A stretch of 45,854 bases of DNA from CAZUHN01 sp964620535 (GTDB taxonomy: Bacteria; UBA8248), in NCBI GenBank assembly GCA_964620535.1, contig CAZUHN010000095.1, forward strand, positions 1 to 45,854. Reading direction: 5' to 3'. A program made the translations under genes and the position numbers. The notes under the pieces were generated by a model that was given only the letters and a program-made list of their open reading frames with translations, was not told the origin of the DNA and did not search any database. Position 1 is the first letter of the stretch, and every line of letters starts with the position of its first letter. This document shows, in pieces, positions 26,626 through 34,243 of this stretch.

Positions 26626-26951
26626 GGGACGTATTCGTATCCTCGTGAAAGAGCTTCAGGCTTTCCCAAAAAGTCGAGAAATTGTGCCCTGGAACGTCAA
26701 ATGACGCAATCGAATAAGTCCGACCGAGCCGGAATTTGGAACTGGAAGACCAACGGGCACCGATTCGGACAGCTGAAAAAATCACGTTTTTCGCTCTCAT
26801 AGAGTGGGCAAAGTATCAATCAAATCATGTTGCCGTCAACCTCACAGACTCTTGCGAAAGGGGGAATGGTCAGCGTAAAATCCTTAATTATGTCAACTAC
26901 TTCCACTGAATACCTATTTCTAACTTCAAATTTTTTTCTTCCGGTCGGAAA
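26626..26951. other. Divergent intergenic region between coxM and mtaB
   Basis: 326 bp between outward-facing genes. AT-rich near 26800-26945, so it probably holds both promoters, but no convincing -35/-10 pair, repeat or ORF was found. Confidence 0.45.
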
Positions 26952-28358
26952 GTGGTTGTGAACGCTCGGAAACCCCGACGGCGTATCGCAATCGCGAGCC
27001 TGGGATGCAAGTTGAACCAGGCCGAGGGCGAGGCGATGCGGCATCGGTGCACCAAGGCCGGCTACGAGATTGTACCATTCGGCCAGGGGGCGGACGTATA
27101 CGTGGTCAATACGTGTACCGTGACGGCGGAAGCCGATCGCGAATCAAGGCGGCTTGCCCGGCGGGCGAGACGTCTTGCGCCGGAATGGGGCCGGGTCGTC
27201 TTGGCCGGCTGCGCGCCCCAGGCCAATCCTGATGAAATGCACATTCCCGAAGCGGATCTGCTCCTGGGAAATGCGGAGAAAATCCATCTTCCACACCACC
27301 TGTCCCTACCTGTTCGGAGGAACGGGGGGGAGGCCCGATCGCCCGAGGTGCGCGTCGCGCCGATGGAAGATGGAACCCGACTTGAGACCTTCTCTCTGTC
27401 TCATTTTGAGGGCCGCACCCGCGCGTTGCTGAAAGTCCAGGACGGATGCGATTTCTCTTGTAGTTTCTGCGCGACGACTCTTGCCAGAGGGCCCAGCCGC
27501 TCGCTCGGTCCTGGAGCGTGCGCGGCCCAGGCTGAAAGACTCGTGGGTGACCGGCACATCGAAATCGTCATGACGGGCATACACCTCGGTGCGTATGGAC
27601 GCGATCTCGAAGAGCGAACCACCCTCAGCCGGCTCGTCAGGCGGTTGCTCGAGGTGAGGGGACTCGGGCGCCTTCGCCTTTCGTCTGTCGAGCCGGGCGA
27701 ATTGACGCGTGAGCTCATCCGAACGGTTTCGACTCACGCATATGAAAATGCAACTGAAGGAGAAGCATACGTATGCAGACATTTCCACATTCCGGTACAG
27801 AGCGGGGATGATGAGGTTCTCTCCAGAATGGGGCGAAATTACCGGTCGGAACCCTGCGCCAGCAAATTTGAAGAAATTGGGCGAAGGATTCCGGGCGTTT
27901 GCCTTGGAGCGGATTTCATCTCAGGATTTCCGGGAGAATCCGACTCGGCATTCGAGAGAACCCTCGAATGGGTAAGAGCGGTTCCGCTCGCGTATATGCA
28001 CGTTTTTCCCTACTCTCCGCGCGCGGGGACAGAGGCCGCCGCCATGGGAAAAAAACTTTCACCCGCAACGGTCCGTTCCCGGGTGCGGGCACTCGGCGAT
28101 CTTGGCGATCGAAAGTGGGCGGCCTTCGTGGCATCCCAAATTGGGGCGAGGGCGGAAGTCCTATTCGAGCGGCGACTGAAGGATGGCGGTTTTCTTACCG
28201 GACTGACCGATAATTACATCCGTGTTCTTGCCAACGGACCGGACGATTGGATTGGGCGGACCGTGCAGCTCCGCCTCGAGCCCTTTGGGCGGAATGAAGT
28301 CGGAAGACAGCCACGGACCTCCCGTTTTGAGAAGCTTTGGGGAGTTGAGCGCTTATGA
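26952..28358 (+). CDS. mtaB: tRNA (t6A37) methylthiotransferase MtaB
   Basis: A 468-aa radical-SAM methylthiotransferase that converts t6A37 to ms2t6A in tRNA. The N-terminal UPF0004 domain has its three cluster cysteines (SLGCKLNQAEGE, NTCTVT, AGCAPQ). The radical-SAM triad is CDFSCSFC, followed by HFHIPVQSGDDEVL and a C-terminal TRAM-like region. The KLNQAE signature separates MtaB from MiaB and RimO. GTG start at 26952. The 3' end overlaps the next gene (ATGA). Confidence 0.9.
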   Translation: MVVNARKPRRRIAIASLGCKLNQAEGEAMRHRCTKAGYEIVPFGQGADVYVVNTCTVTAEADRESRRLARRARRLAPEWGRVVLAGCAPQANPDEMHIPEADLLLGNAEKIHLPHHLSLPVRRNGGEARSPEVRVAPMEDGTRLETFSLSHFEGRTRALLKVQDGCDFSCSFCATTLARGPSRSLGPGACAAQAERLVGDRHIEIVMTGIHLGAYGRDLEERTTLSRLVRRLLEVRGLGRLRLSSVEPGELTRELIRTVSTHAYENATEGEAYVCRHFHIPVQSGDDEVLSRMGRNYRSEPCASKFEEIGRRIPGVCLGADFISGFPGESDSAFERTLEWVRAVPLAYMHVFPYSPRAGTEAAAMGKKLSPATVRSRVRALGDLGDRKWAAFVASQIGARAEVLFERRLKDGGFLTGLTDNYIRVLANGPDDWIGRTVQLRLEPFGRNEVGRQPRTSRFEKLWGVERL

Positions 28359-29245
28359 GCGACGAGCAGACGCGCCTCGAGCCTTTCGATAAAGGGGGTC
28401 GGGGACTGGAAGGGGACACCGACCCGCGGCGGGTTATCACCCTTCTCACCGATTTCGGCGTATCGGACCATTATGTGTCAGTCATGAAAGGGGTAATGCT
28501 TGATATTAATCCAAATATCCAGATCATCGATATTTCCCACACCATCCGACCTTTTGAGATCCAAGAAGCGTCTGTAATCCTGGCCGCGGCCTATCACTAC
28601 TTTCCCAAGGGGACAATTCACGTCGGGGTGGTCGACCCAGGCGTGGGGAGCGATAGAAGGGGGATCCTCACTGTTACCGAAAATTATTATTTTGTCGGAC
28701 CGGACAACGGCATATTCTCATACGCTTTAGAAGATCCCGCCTACCTGTGGACACGGGAATTGCGGACGGTGGATTTCTTTCTGGATAGAGTGAGTTCAAC
28801 TTTTCACGGACGTGATGTTTTCGCACCCGTCGCCGGATATCTTTCCACGGAGGAAGCGGCCGAAAAGTTCGGACCCATCGTGTCCGATCCCATTAAACTG
28901 GCCAACGTCAAGGCCGATATGGATTCCCAGGGTACGATATGGGGTGAGGTGATATATATCGACCGTTTCGGCAACTTGATTACGAACATCGAAACAGGCG
29001 TTTTCTGGGAAGGGGAACTCCGGGTGGGGGAGGAAGAGAATGAGTGCATGCCGGTGATTGAAATCGGTGATAATATTATCAAGGGCATGAGCGAATATTA
29101 TCAAGAAACCCTGGAAGGTCAGATCGGCGCCCATTTCAATAGTTGGTCCCGTTTGGAGATTTTCGTTCCGGCCGGAAACGCCGCCCAAACCATACAAGTG
29201 AAAAAGGGCGCTCCGGTGTCTGTGCGGTTCGAGGTAAGCGCCTGA
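28355..29245 (+). CDS. SAM hydrolase (adenosine-forming), DUF62/fluorinase-like family
   Basis: A 296-aa protein that hydrolyses S-adenosylmethionine to adenosine and methionine in characterised relatives. Signatures are LLTDFGVSDHYVSVMKG, VVDPGVGSDRRG (Arg of the Asp-Arg-His water-activating triad) and STFHGRDVFAPVAG (His). The C-terminal beta-barrel domain is present. About 25 extra N-terminal residues precede the family start. It overlaps mtaB, another SAM-consuming enzyme, by 4 bp. Confidence 0.87.
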   Translation: MSDEQTRLEPFDKGGRGLEGDTDPRRVITLLTDFGVSDHYVSVMKGVMLDINPNIQIIDISHTIRPFEIQEASVILAAAYHYFPKGTIHVGVVDPGVGSDRRGILTVTENYYFVGPDNGIFSYALEDPAYLWTRELRTVDFFLDRVSSTFHGRDVFAPVAGYLSTEEAAEKFGPIVSDPIKLANVKADMDSQGTIWGEVIYIDRFGNLITNIETGVFWEGELRVGEEENECMPVIEIGDNIIKGMSEYYQETLEGQIGAHFNSWSRLEIFVPAGNAAQTIQVKKGAPVSVRFEVSA

Positions 29246-29337
29246 GAATATTCCGGTTGCCTGATATTCGCGCGAGCTAACTGGTGGGGAGGGTGGGAGC
29301 GATTTCCTTCCGTCCCCTTTTCGAAAGGAGTGATTCG

Positions 29338-29994
29338 GTGATCCACGCTCCGGTCCGCTTCAAGGTGTTCAGCGATTTTCTTTGACCCTGGTGCTTCAAT
29401 TCGGCCGTGCGCCTGAACAAAATCCAGGATGAATATGGAGACAAGGTAGATATCGAGTATCGCTCGTTTCTCCTCCGCCCAGAGCCCGACCCGGACTGCG
29501 TTTTTAATGATTACAGGCGCGCGCATTGGATAAATGCAAACGACCAGCTCGAATCCGGCGATTTTCGAATGTGGGAAAGCGATGAAAAATTCCCCGTCTG
29601 CTCGATAGTTTCGGCCGAGGCGGGCTTGGCCGCCCGCGACCAAGGGAAGGCCTTTTGGGATCGCTTTCATTTGAATCTTCTGACCGCTTTTTTCACCGAA
29701 AACCGGAACATCTCCGACGCGGCCGTACTGATGGGCGTCGCCGAGGAGAGTGGCCTGGACGTTGATTCATTCCGGGACGATCTTGAGAGCGGTGTGAATC
29801 GCCGCCGGGTGGTCGAGGAGTATGTCGAAGCGGTAAACCGGTACGGCATTTCAGGGATCCCCTCCGTCGTCGTAAACGAGGAGGCAGTCATGGTGGGCGC
29901 GGTGCCGAGCGAACACTACCGGCACGTGATAGATAACATCCTAGAAACGGGAGTGCTTCCCAAAAAGTTCTCTGGTGACCTGCCGACGGTATGA
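29338..29994 (+). CDS. DsbA/FrnE-like thiol oxidoreductase with in-frame TGA (candidate selenoprotein)
   Basis: Reading through TGA at 29383-29385 gives a 218-aa DsbA-family thioredoxin-fold protein. It has strand KVFSDFL, redox motif U16-P17-W18-C19, the helical insert and the cis-proline segment GISGIPSVVV. DsbA/FrnE homologues have CPWC at exactly this place, so the TGA replaces the nucleophilic Cys. GTG start at 29338 with AAAGGAG upstream. A call starting at GTG 29407 (195 aa) loses strand 1 and the active site. A SECIS-like hairpin follows the TGA. No signal peptide, so cytoplasmic. Sel genes are not in the window; a nonsense mutation is the alternative reading but less likely, given coding on both sides. 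Confidence 0.82.
29387..29428 (+). promoter_or_regulatory. Bacterial SECIS-like element downstream of the TGA
   Basis: Hand fold: lower stem CCUGG/CCAGG (29387-29391 with 29424-29428); middle stem UG-UUCA/UGAACA with bulged C29394 (29392-29398 with 29414-29419); upper stem GGC/GCC (29403-29405 with 29411-29413); apical loop CGUGC (29406-29410). The loop starts 20 nt after the UGA and has G at its second position. Known bacterial SECIS elements have the loop 16-37 nt after UGA with G in the first two loop positions. No folding program was run. Confidence 0.6.
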
Positions 29995-30044
29995 CGTAGG
30001 GAGCCGATACAAGGTCGGCCCGCCCGCGTGGTGAGGATTGCAAT

Positions 30045-31052
30045 CTGAATCATCCTGGTTTTTCCGGCTGTATTACCGATGTTCCTGGCTTTTCCCTGGG
30101 CCACTTTCATGACCTTGACGCGTTCACCGGCGTCACCGTCATTCTTTGTCCCGCCGAAACAACCGCCGCCTGTGAACTGCGCGGAACAGCCACTGCGACT
30201 CGCGGGATCGATGCCCTTCGCCCGGAGCATCTCGTTGGTTGGCCGCAGCACGTTGCCGGATACCTTGACGCCATCGTCTTCGCGGGCGGAAGCGCCTTCG
30301 GGCTCGCGGCGGCGGGCGGTGTGATGCAATTCCTCGAGGAGCGGGGAAGGGGCCTGTTCACGGGAAGATACCGTGTTCCCGCGGCGGCGGCGGCGGTTAT
30401 ATTCGATCTCAATTTCGGGCGCGGCGATGTACGGCCGGACGAGGCGATGGGCCGTGCCGCCTGCGAAGCGGCCACCGATAGAGAGGGGCCGCAGGGAAGC
30501 ATCGGAGCCGGAACGGGCGCGACCGTAGGAAAGTTATTGGGAATGAAGCGCGCCATGAAAGGGGGGCTCGGCACGGCTAGCATCATCCTTCCGGGAGGAG
30601 GGGTCGTTGCCGCGATCGCAGTGGTGAACGCCTACGGAGGAGTTCACAATGTTGAATCGGGGGAATTCCTGGCGGGGCCGCGAGCAGAGCCACCCGAAGA
30701 AGGTTTTGTCGATACCTCGTTGTATTTGAGGACAAAGGGTCGGCCCTTTGAGGGTTTTTCGGGCACGGAAGGAAACACAACCTTGGTTGCAGTGGCGACG
30801 GACGTGGCTCTTACGAAAACCCAAACCCAGAAGCTCGCCCAAATGGCGGCGAATGGATTGATTCTCACCGTGCGTCCTTCCTATACGACTGTGGACGGAG
30901 ACGTGGCCTTCGCCCTCTCTTGCGGGCGCCGGCAGGCCAACCTCGATGAGGTCGGAGCAGCGGCCCAGGATACCGTGGCGCGTGCCCTACGCCGTTCCAT
31001 CGTAGAAGCGAACGGTTTCGGTCTTCTCCCCGCCCACCGGGATTTGCGGTGA
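30045..31052 (+). CDS. P1 family peptidase (DmpA/NylC-like)
   Basis: Coding similarity to the N-terminal nucleophile P1/S58 family runs unbroken from ITDVPGFSLGH (about residue 10) through AIVFAGGSAFGLAAAGGV, GSIGAGTGATVGK and the autocleavage/nucleophile region GNTTLVAVATD, to SFxSCG-type FALSCG. Family members are aminopeptidases or amidases activated by self-cleavage. No ATG/GTG/TTG precedes the conserved N-terminus in frame after the stop at 29997. A CTG at 30045, 7 nt after GTGAGGA, is the best start and gives 335 aa; ATT at 30072 is the alternative. A GTG at 30321 would drop 92 conserved residues. Confidence 0.75.
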   Translation: MNHPGFSGCITDVPGFSLGHFHDLDAFTGVTVILCPAETTAACELRGTATATRGIDALRPEHLVGWPQHVAGYLDAIVFAGGSAFGLAAAGGVMQFLEERGRGLFTGRYRVPAAAAAVIFDLNFGRGDVRPDEAMGRAACEAATDREGPQGSIGAGTGATVGKLLGMKRAMKGGLGTASIILPGGGVVAAIAVVNAYGGVHNVESGEFLAGPRAEPPEEGFVDTSLYLRTKGRPFEGFSGTEGNTTLVAVATDVALTKTQTQKLAQMAANGLILTVRPSYTTVDGDVAFALSCGRRQANLDEVGAAAQDTVARALRRSIVEANGFGLLPAHRDLR

Positions 31053-31113
31053 GGACGCAGGGCCAGTTGACGCCTCGGCGTACAGTATGCTTTTTTTGAC
31101 CGGTGTTTCGCTG

Positions 31114-31188
31114 GCGGGAATAGCTCAGCGGTAGAGCACTGCCTTGCCAAGGCAGGGGTCGGGGGTTCAAATCCCCTTTCCCGCTCCA
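31114..31188 (+). tRNA. tRNA-Gly (GCC)
   Basis: Full cloverleaf: acceptor GCGGGAA/TTCCCGC, D arm GCTC-AGCGGTA-GAGC, anticodon arm CTGCC-TTGCCAA-GGCAG with anticodon GCC, T arm GGGGG-TTCAAAT-CCCCT, discriminator T, and an encoded CCA end at 31186-31188. Its 3' end is repeated at 36079-36116. Confidence 0.97.
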
Positions 31189-31202
31189 GGGAAATCAAAG
31201 GG
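31164..31202 (+). repeat. Direct repeat copy 1 (tRNA-Gly 3' end), putative attachment site
   Basis: Covers the T loop, acceptor 3' strand and CCA of tRNA-Gly plus 14 bp of its terminator. 26 bp (31177-31202) are identical to 36091-36116, and GGTTCAAA at the left edge is also shared. Its location at a tRNA 3' end is typical of att sites. Confidence 0.6.
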
Positions 31203-31223
31203 TTGGCGAAAGCCAGCTCTTTT
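31197..31223 (+). terminator. Terminator of tRNA-Gly
   Basis: AAAGGGTTGGC and GCCAGCTCTTT pair over 11 bp (two GU) with a GAAA tetraloop, followed by TTTCTTTTT. Confidence 0.7.
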
Positions 31224-31289
31224 CTTTTTGGCTCGGTGCCTAAATAGTGCCTATGGAGCATGTGACCTGCCCCCGATAGTGGTACCACC

Positions 31290-31405
31290 CCTCATGTTAG
31301 TCCTTCAGTCACCTCCTCAGGAGGGCGAAGCGTAGCTTGGCCGTCGAGAATCTTTTTTTGCGAAAACAACTCGCATTTATGCAGGAGCCAGGCTGCTCCA
31401 CGGTC
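31290..31405 (+). pseudogene. Transposase N-terminal fragment (integrase-core type)
   Basis: The frame from about 31292 reads SHLLRRAKRSLAVENLFLRK then QLAFMQE. This matches the N-terminal helix (AENLFLRKQLALYxER) of integrase-core IS transposases. Similarity stops after about 40 codons; the rest is absent. A short IS-end-like stretch (TGACCTGCCCCCGATAGTGG, from 31262) lies just upstream. A mobile-element scar inside the putative island. The remainder of 31224-31558 has no gene. Confidence 0.45.
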
Positions 31406-31558
31406 TCCCGAAACTCAGGTCACGGTGGTCTCCCGTCCGCGCCGACTCTCCATGGGGAGTCGACACTCATTATCTTACTAGTATGGCAAGGAAGAGTTCT
31501 TATGGGATTGATACAAGGTCAGTAGAATGGTTTCAGAGGATCCAGGAAGGAGGACGTG

Positions 31559-33910
31559 ATGACAGGAGGAAACTTTTTGCAGAATAAGCCGTTTTGTCTG
31601 GAAGAAACAACGATTGATGAGTTGCACACCGCGATCAAGTCAGGGCAGACGACCTGCGTGGAGATCGTTCAACACTATATCGACCGCGTTCGCACCTACA
31701 ATGGGGGCGCCAGTATGCTCGTGACAGAAGACGGCGGTCCCGTCCCCGAAGCGCCGTGTGCCGTGCGCGGGAAGGAGGCGTTCTGCTTCCCGACGCAGAC
31801 CCTTAAGGCCGACACGGTCCTGCCTGATCTCGACAAGTACAAGGGGCCGCCGCTCGAATACGGCCGCATGGAGGCGACGGCCTCCGACCCCAGCGTGCAA
31901 CAGCAGTTAGGGATGATCGCTGGCATTCCGAACGCCGGGCAGCTGAACGCACTCGCCACCCTCAACATACGGGGCGAGCGTTCAGTCACCTGCCACGGTG
32001 ATTTCGACAGGCACCCCTCCGAGGGACCGCTTCCCCCCGGCGCCCCTCCCGTGTGCGACATGTTCCGCCGGATGCCCGACGCGCTCGAGCGCGCAGCCGA
32101 GCTCGACGCCATCTACGGGCGCAATCCCGATCTGGAAAAGATGCCGATGTACGGCGTTGTCTTCTCGTTCAAGGATTCGTTTGACACGAAGGACATGCGG
32201 TCCACGGGCGGAGGCGACGCGCGCTACGATATCGACTTTCCCGCACGCGATCACGCGCTGGTCGATCAGCTACGTAACAAGGGTGCGATCATCTTCGCCA
32301 AAGCGGTTTGTACCGAGTACAACGGACGGGCGGGTAATCCGGGCGGCCGCCACGAGCCCGAGAAAGTGCTGCCCTCGACGCTGGGCTACCAGCGCAGCAC
32401 CTGGGCCGGCAATCCCGTCAACCCCTACGACACGACGCGCGCGGCCTCCCTGGGATCGAGCTCAGGGTCAGGTTCCTCAGTCAGCGCCAATCTGGTGATG
32501 GCCAGTCTTGGCGAGGAGACGCGGGCGTCGACCCGCGGCCCGGCCAACCACAATGCCGTGGCGCTCATCCTGCCCCACAAGGCGATGCTCGGTTTCATCG
32601 GCGGTGCCATCGGCGCGGATATCTATTGCGACCGCACCGGCATCCTGTGTCGCACGATCGGCGATTGCGCCAAGGTCCTCGACGCCCTGGATGACCCTGT
32701 CGAGGGTTATTACGACCCGCGTGACCCCTTCACGACTGTGCCGCGCTCTTCGGTGCTGGGAACGCCCTACGCAAGCCATACGGCCATGCCGGGAACACAG
32801 GGCATCCTCAATGGCATGCGCATCGGGATCATCCGGGAGTCCATGATGATCTGGCCGGACTCGAAGAGCGAGATGCCGATCATCACCGCGGCCGCGAGGG
32901 AGATCAAGACAATTCTCGGCGGCAGACTCGGGGCTACGCTCGCGGAATCGACCGATCCCCTCTGGGAGCCAGACCCGGACATCGAGGTCATGAAGACGGA
33001 TTTCCGGCGCGCGCTCGCCAGGCTGGTGCCCGTATTCATGCCAGACATCCTGTTCCGACTGAGGCCGGACGGACAGCCCCTCTTCAAGGAGTTCGCGGCG
33101 GCGATCGTGCCGACCGAGTTCATGCCCGGAAAATTCTTCGGTACGGGGACCATGAAGCCGATCGACTACCTCGTCGAGCTGGCGGACGGAAGGATCACGC
33201 CCCCCTCGAACCTCGACCTTCCCACCGTCCAGCAGTGGGAGGTGTCGATGACGTTCCGATATCACATCCACCAGTACCTGTCCCGGCGCGCCGCTGACTG
33301 GAAGGCTTGCGGCTTCACCGAGACCCTCGTCGACTTCGCCTCCCTCAACGCGCGCTCCAAGTTCTGGGGAGACGATCAGCGCGCCGCCTTCAAGAACTGG
33401 GAGGAGGTGTCCGACCCCCGGAACCCCCACGGCCAGCGCCAATCCGTCAGCGAGCGCATCATGCTGCGCGAGCTGCTGCGCCGAGTGGACATGATGGTGA
33501 TCCTGGAGAACCATCTGGATGTGCTGGTCCGCCTTCACACGCCGTTTCCGCCGGGAAAGATCGGCGGTCCCAGCTCGTCGGGAATTTGGCATAATCTGCG
33601 CCCGGAATCATTCAACGGTCCGAACGCGGGTTTGACGGAGGTTCTGATCCCGGCGGGCTACGTCACCACCGTCTACGATCCGGTCTTCGCGCTCAGTCCG
33701 GATCGCACGCACTACGTGTCGCTCCCATCGGAGAAGCACGCCAAGATCCCGGATCCCGGGTTACCCTTTTCCCTTGTCTTTCGGGCCGAACCGGGCAAGG
33801 AAGATATCCTTCTGAAGGTCGCGTCGGCGTATGAAGCTGCCTCGAAACGCCGCATACCTCCGCCAGCTTTTGGCCCGCTGCCGGCGAAATCTCGTGGAGC
33901 CGCATCCTAG
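31559..33910 (+). CDS. Large amidase-signature protein (783 aa)
   Basis: Amidase-signature fold with the Ser-cisSer-Lys triad in recognisable form: Lys205 (VVFSFKDSFDT), SSGSGS (about 301-306) and a nucleophile region GEETRASTRGPA (Ser324), where most members have GxDTGGSIR. At 783 aa it is much longer than usual (450-550). The extra sequence is an N-terminal insert (about 50-190) between the first helix and the catalytic Lys, and a C-terminal extension. Codons are richer in third-position C than in neighbours such as the downstream minus-strand amidase. AGGAGG precedes the ATG at 31559; a GTG three bases earlier is possible. Substrate unknown. Confidence 0.75.
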   Translation: MTGGNFLQNKPFCLEETTIDELHTAIKSGQTTCVEIVQHYIDRVRTYNGGASMLVTEDGGPVPEAPCAVRGKEAFCFPTQTLKADTVLPDLDKYKGPPLEYGRMEATASDPSVQQQLGMIAGIPNAGQLNALATLNIRGERSVTCHGDFDRHPSEGPLPPGAPPVCDMFRRMPDALERAAELDAIYGRNPDLEKMPMYGVVFSFKDSFDTKDMRSTGGGDARYDIDFPARDHALVDQLRNKGAIIFAKAVCTEYNGRAGNPGGRHEPEKVLPSTLGYQRSTWAGNPVNPYDTTRAASLGSSSGSGSSVSANLVMASLGEETRASTRGPANHNAVALILPHKAMLGFIGGAIGADIYCDRTGILCRTIGDCAKVLDALDDPVEGYYDPRDPFTTVPRSSVLGTPYASHTAMPGTQGILNGMRIGIIRESMMIWPDSKSEMPIITAAAREIKTILGGRLGATLAESTDPLWEPDPDIEVMKTDFRRALARLVPVFMPDILFRLRPDGQPLFKEFAAAIVPTEFMPGKFFGTGTMKPIDYLVELADGRITPPSNLDLPTVQQWEVSMTFRYHIHQYLSRRAADWKACGFTETLVDFASLNARSKFWGDDQRAAFKNWEEVSDPRNPHGQRQSVSERIMLRELLRRVDMMVILENHLDVLVRLHTPFPPGKIGGPSSSGIWHNLRPESFNGPNAGLTEVLIPAGYVTTVYDPVFALSPDRTHYVSLPSEKHAKIPDPGLPFSLVFRAEPGKEDILLKVASAYEAASKRRIPPPAFGPLPAKSRGAAS

Positions 33911-34243
33911 AACACATTCGGGCCGGCTGCGCTCCGCAATAAATTAGATCCTCAAGAATCTAGGCATTTATTGACTCACTGACCGCCGTCCTATCCAAAA
34001 ATCCGTACGGCGAACAGGTACACTTTCGGTTTGTCTCCGTTGATCTAGTGGGGTACAGCACGAAAAGAAATCCCAGAGGCTGGAACTTTTTATTCATATG
34101 GACGGATTCTCCCTTTTCAATTGAATGCAATGAAGAATGGTCAGATCGCAAACACTTGTAGAAAAGGGGGGGGCGGTTCAGTCTGGTTTTGGACACGACA
34201 GGTTGATGCCCGCGCCGGAAACGAGTTTTATCGCCAAAACCAA
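33911..34243. other. Intergenic region between convergent amidase genes
   Basis: 333 bp, no coding signal and no clear terminator hairpin. Local AT-rich patches only. Confidence 0.4.

Noticed and set aside
31067..31091. TTGACG and TATGCT upstream of tRNA-Gly as a promoter
   Set aside because: Spacer is only 13 bp, too short for a sigma-70 promoter.
30881..31288. Minus-strand ORF containing ERGFEPPTPALARQCSTAE
   Set aside because: Antisense to tRNA-Gly; this peptide is a well-known spurious product of tRNA antisense translation.
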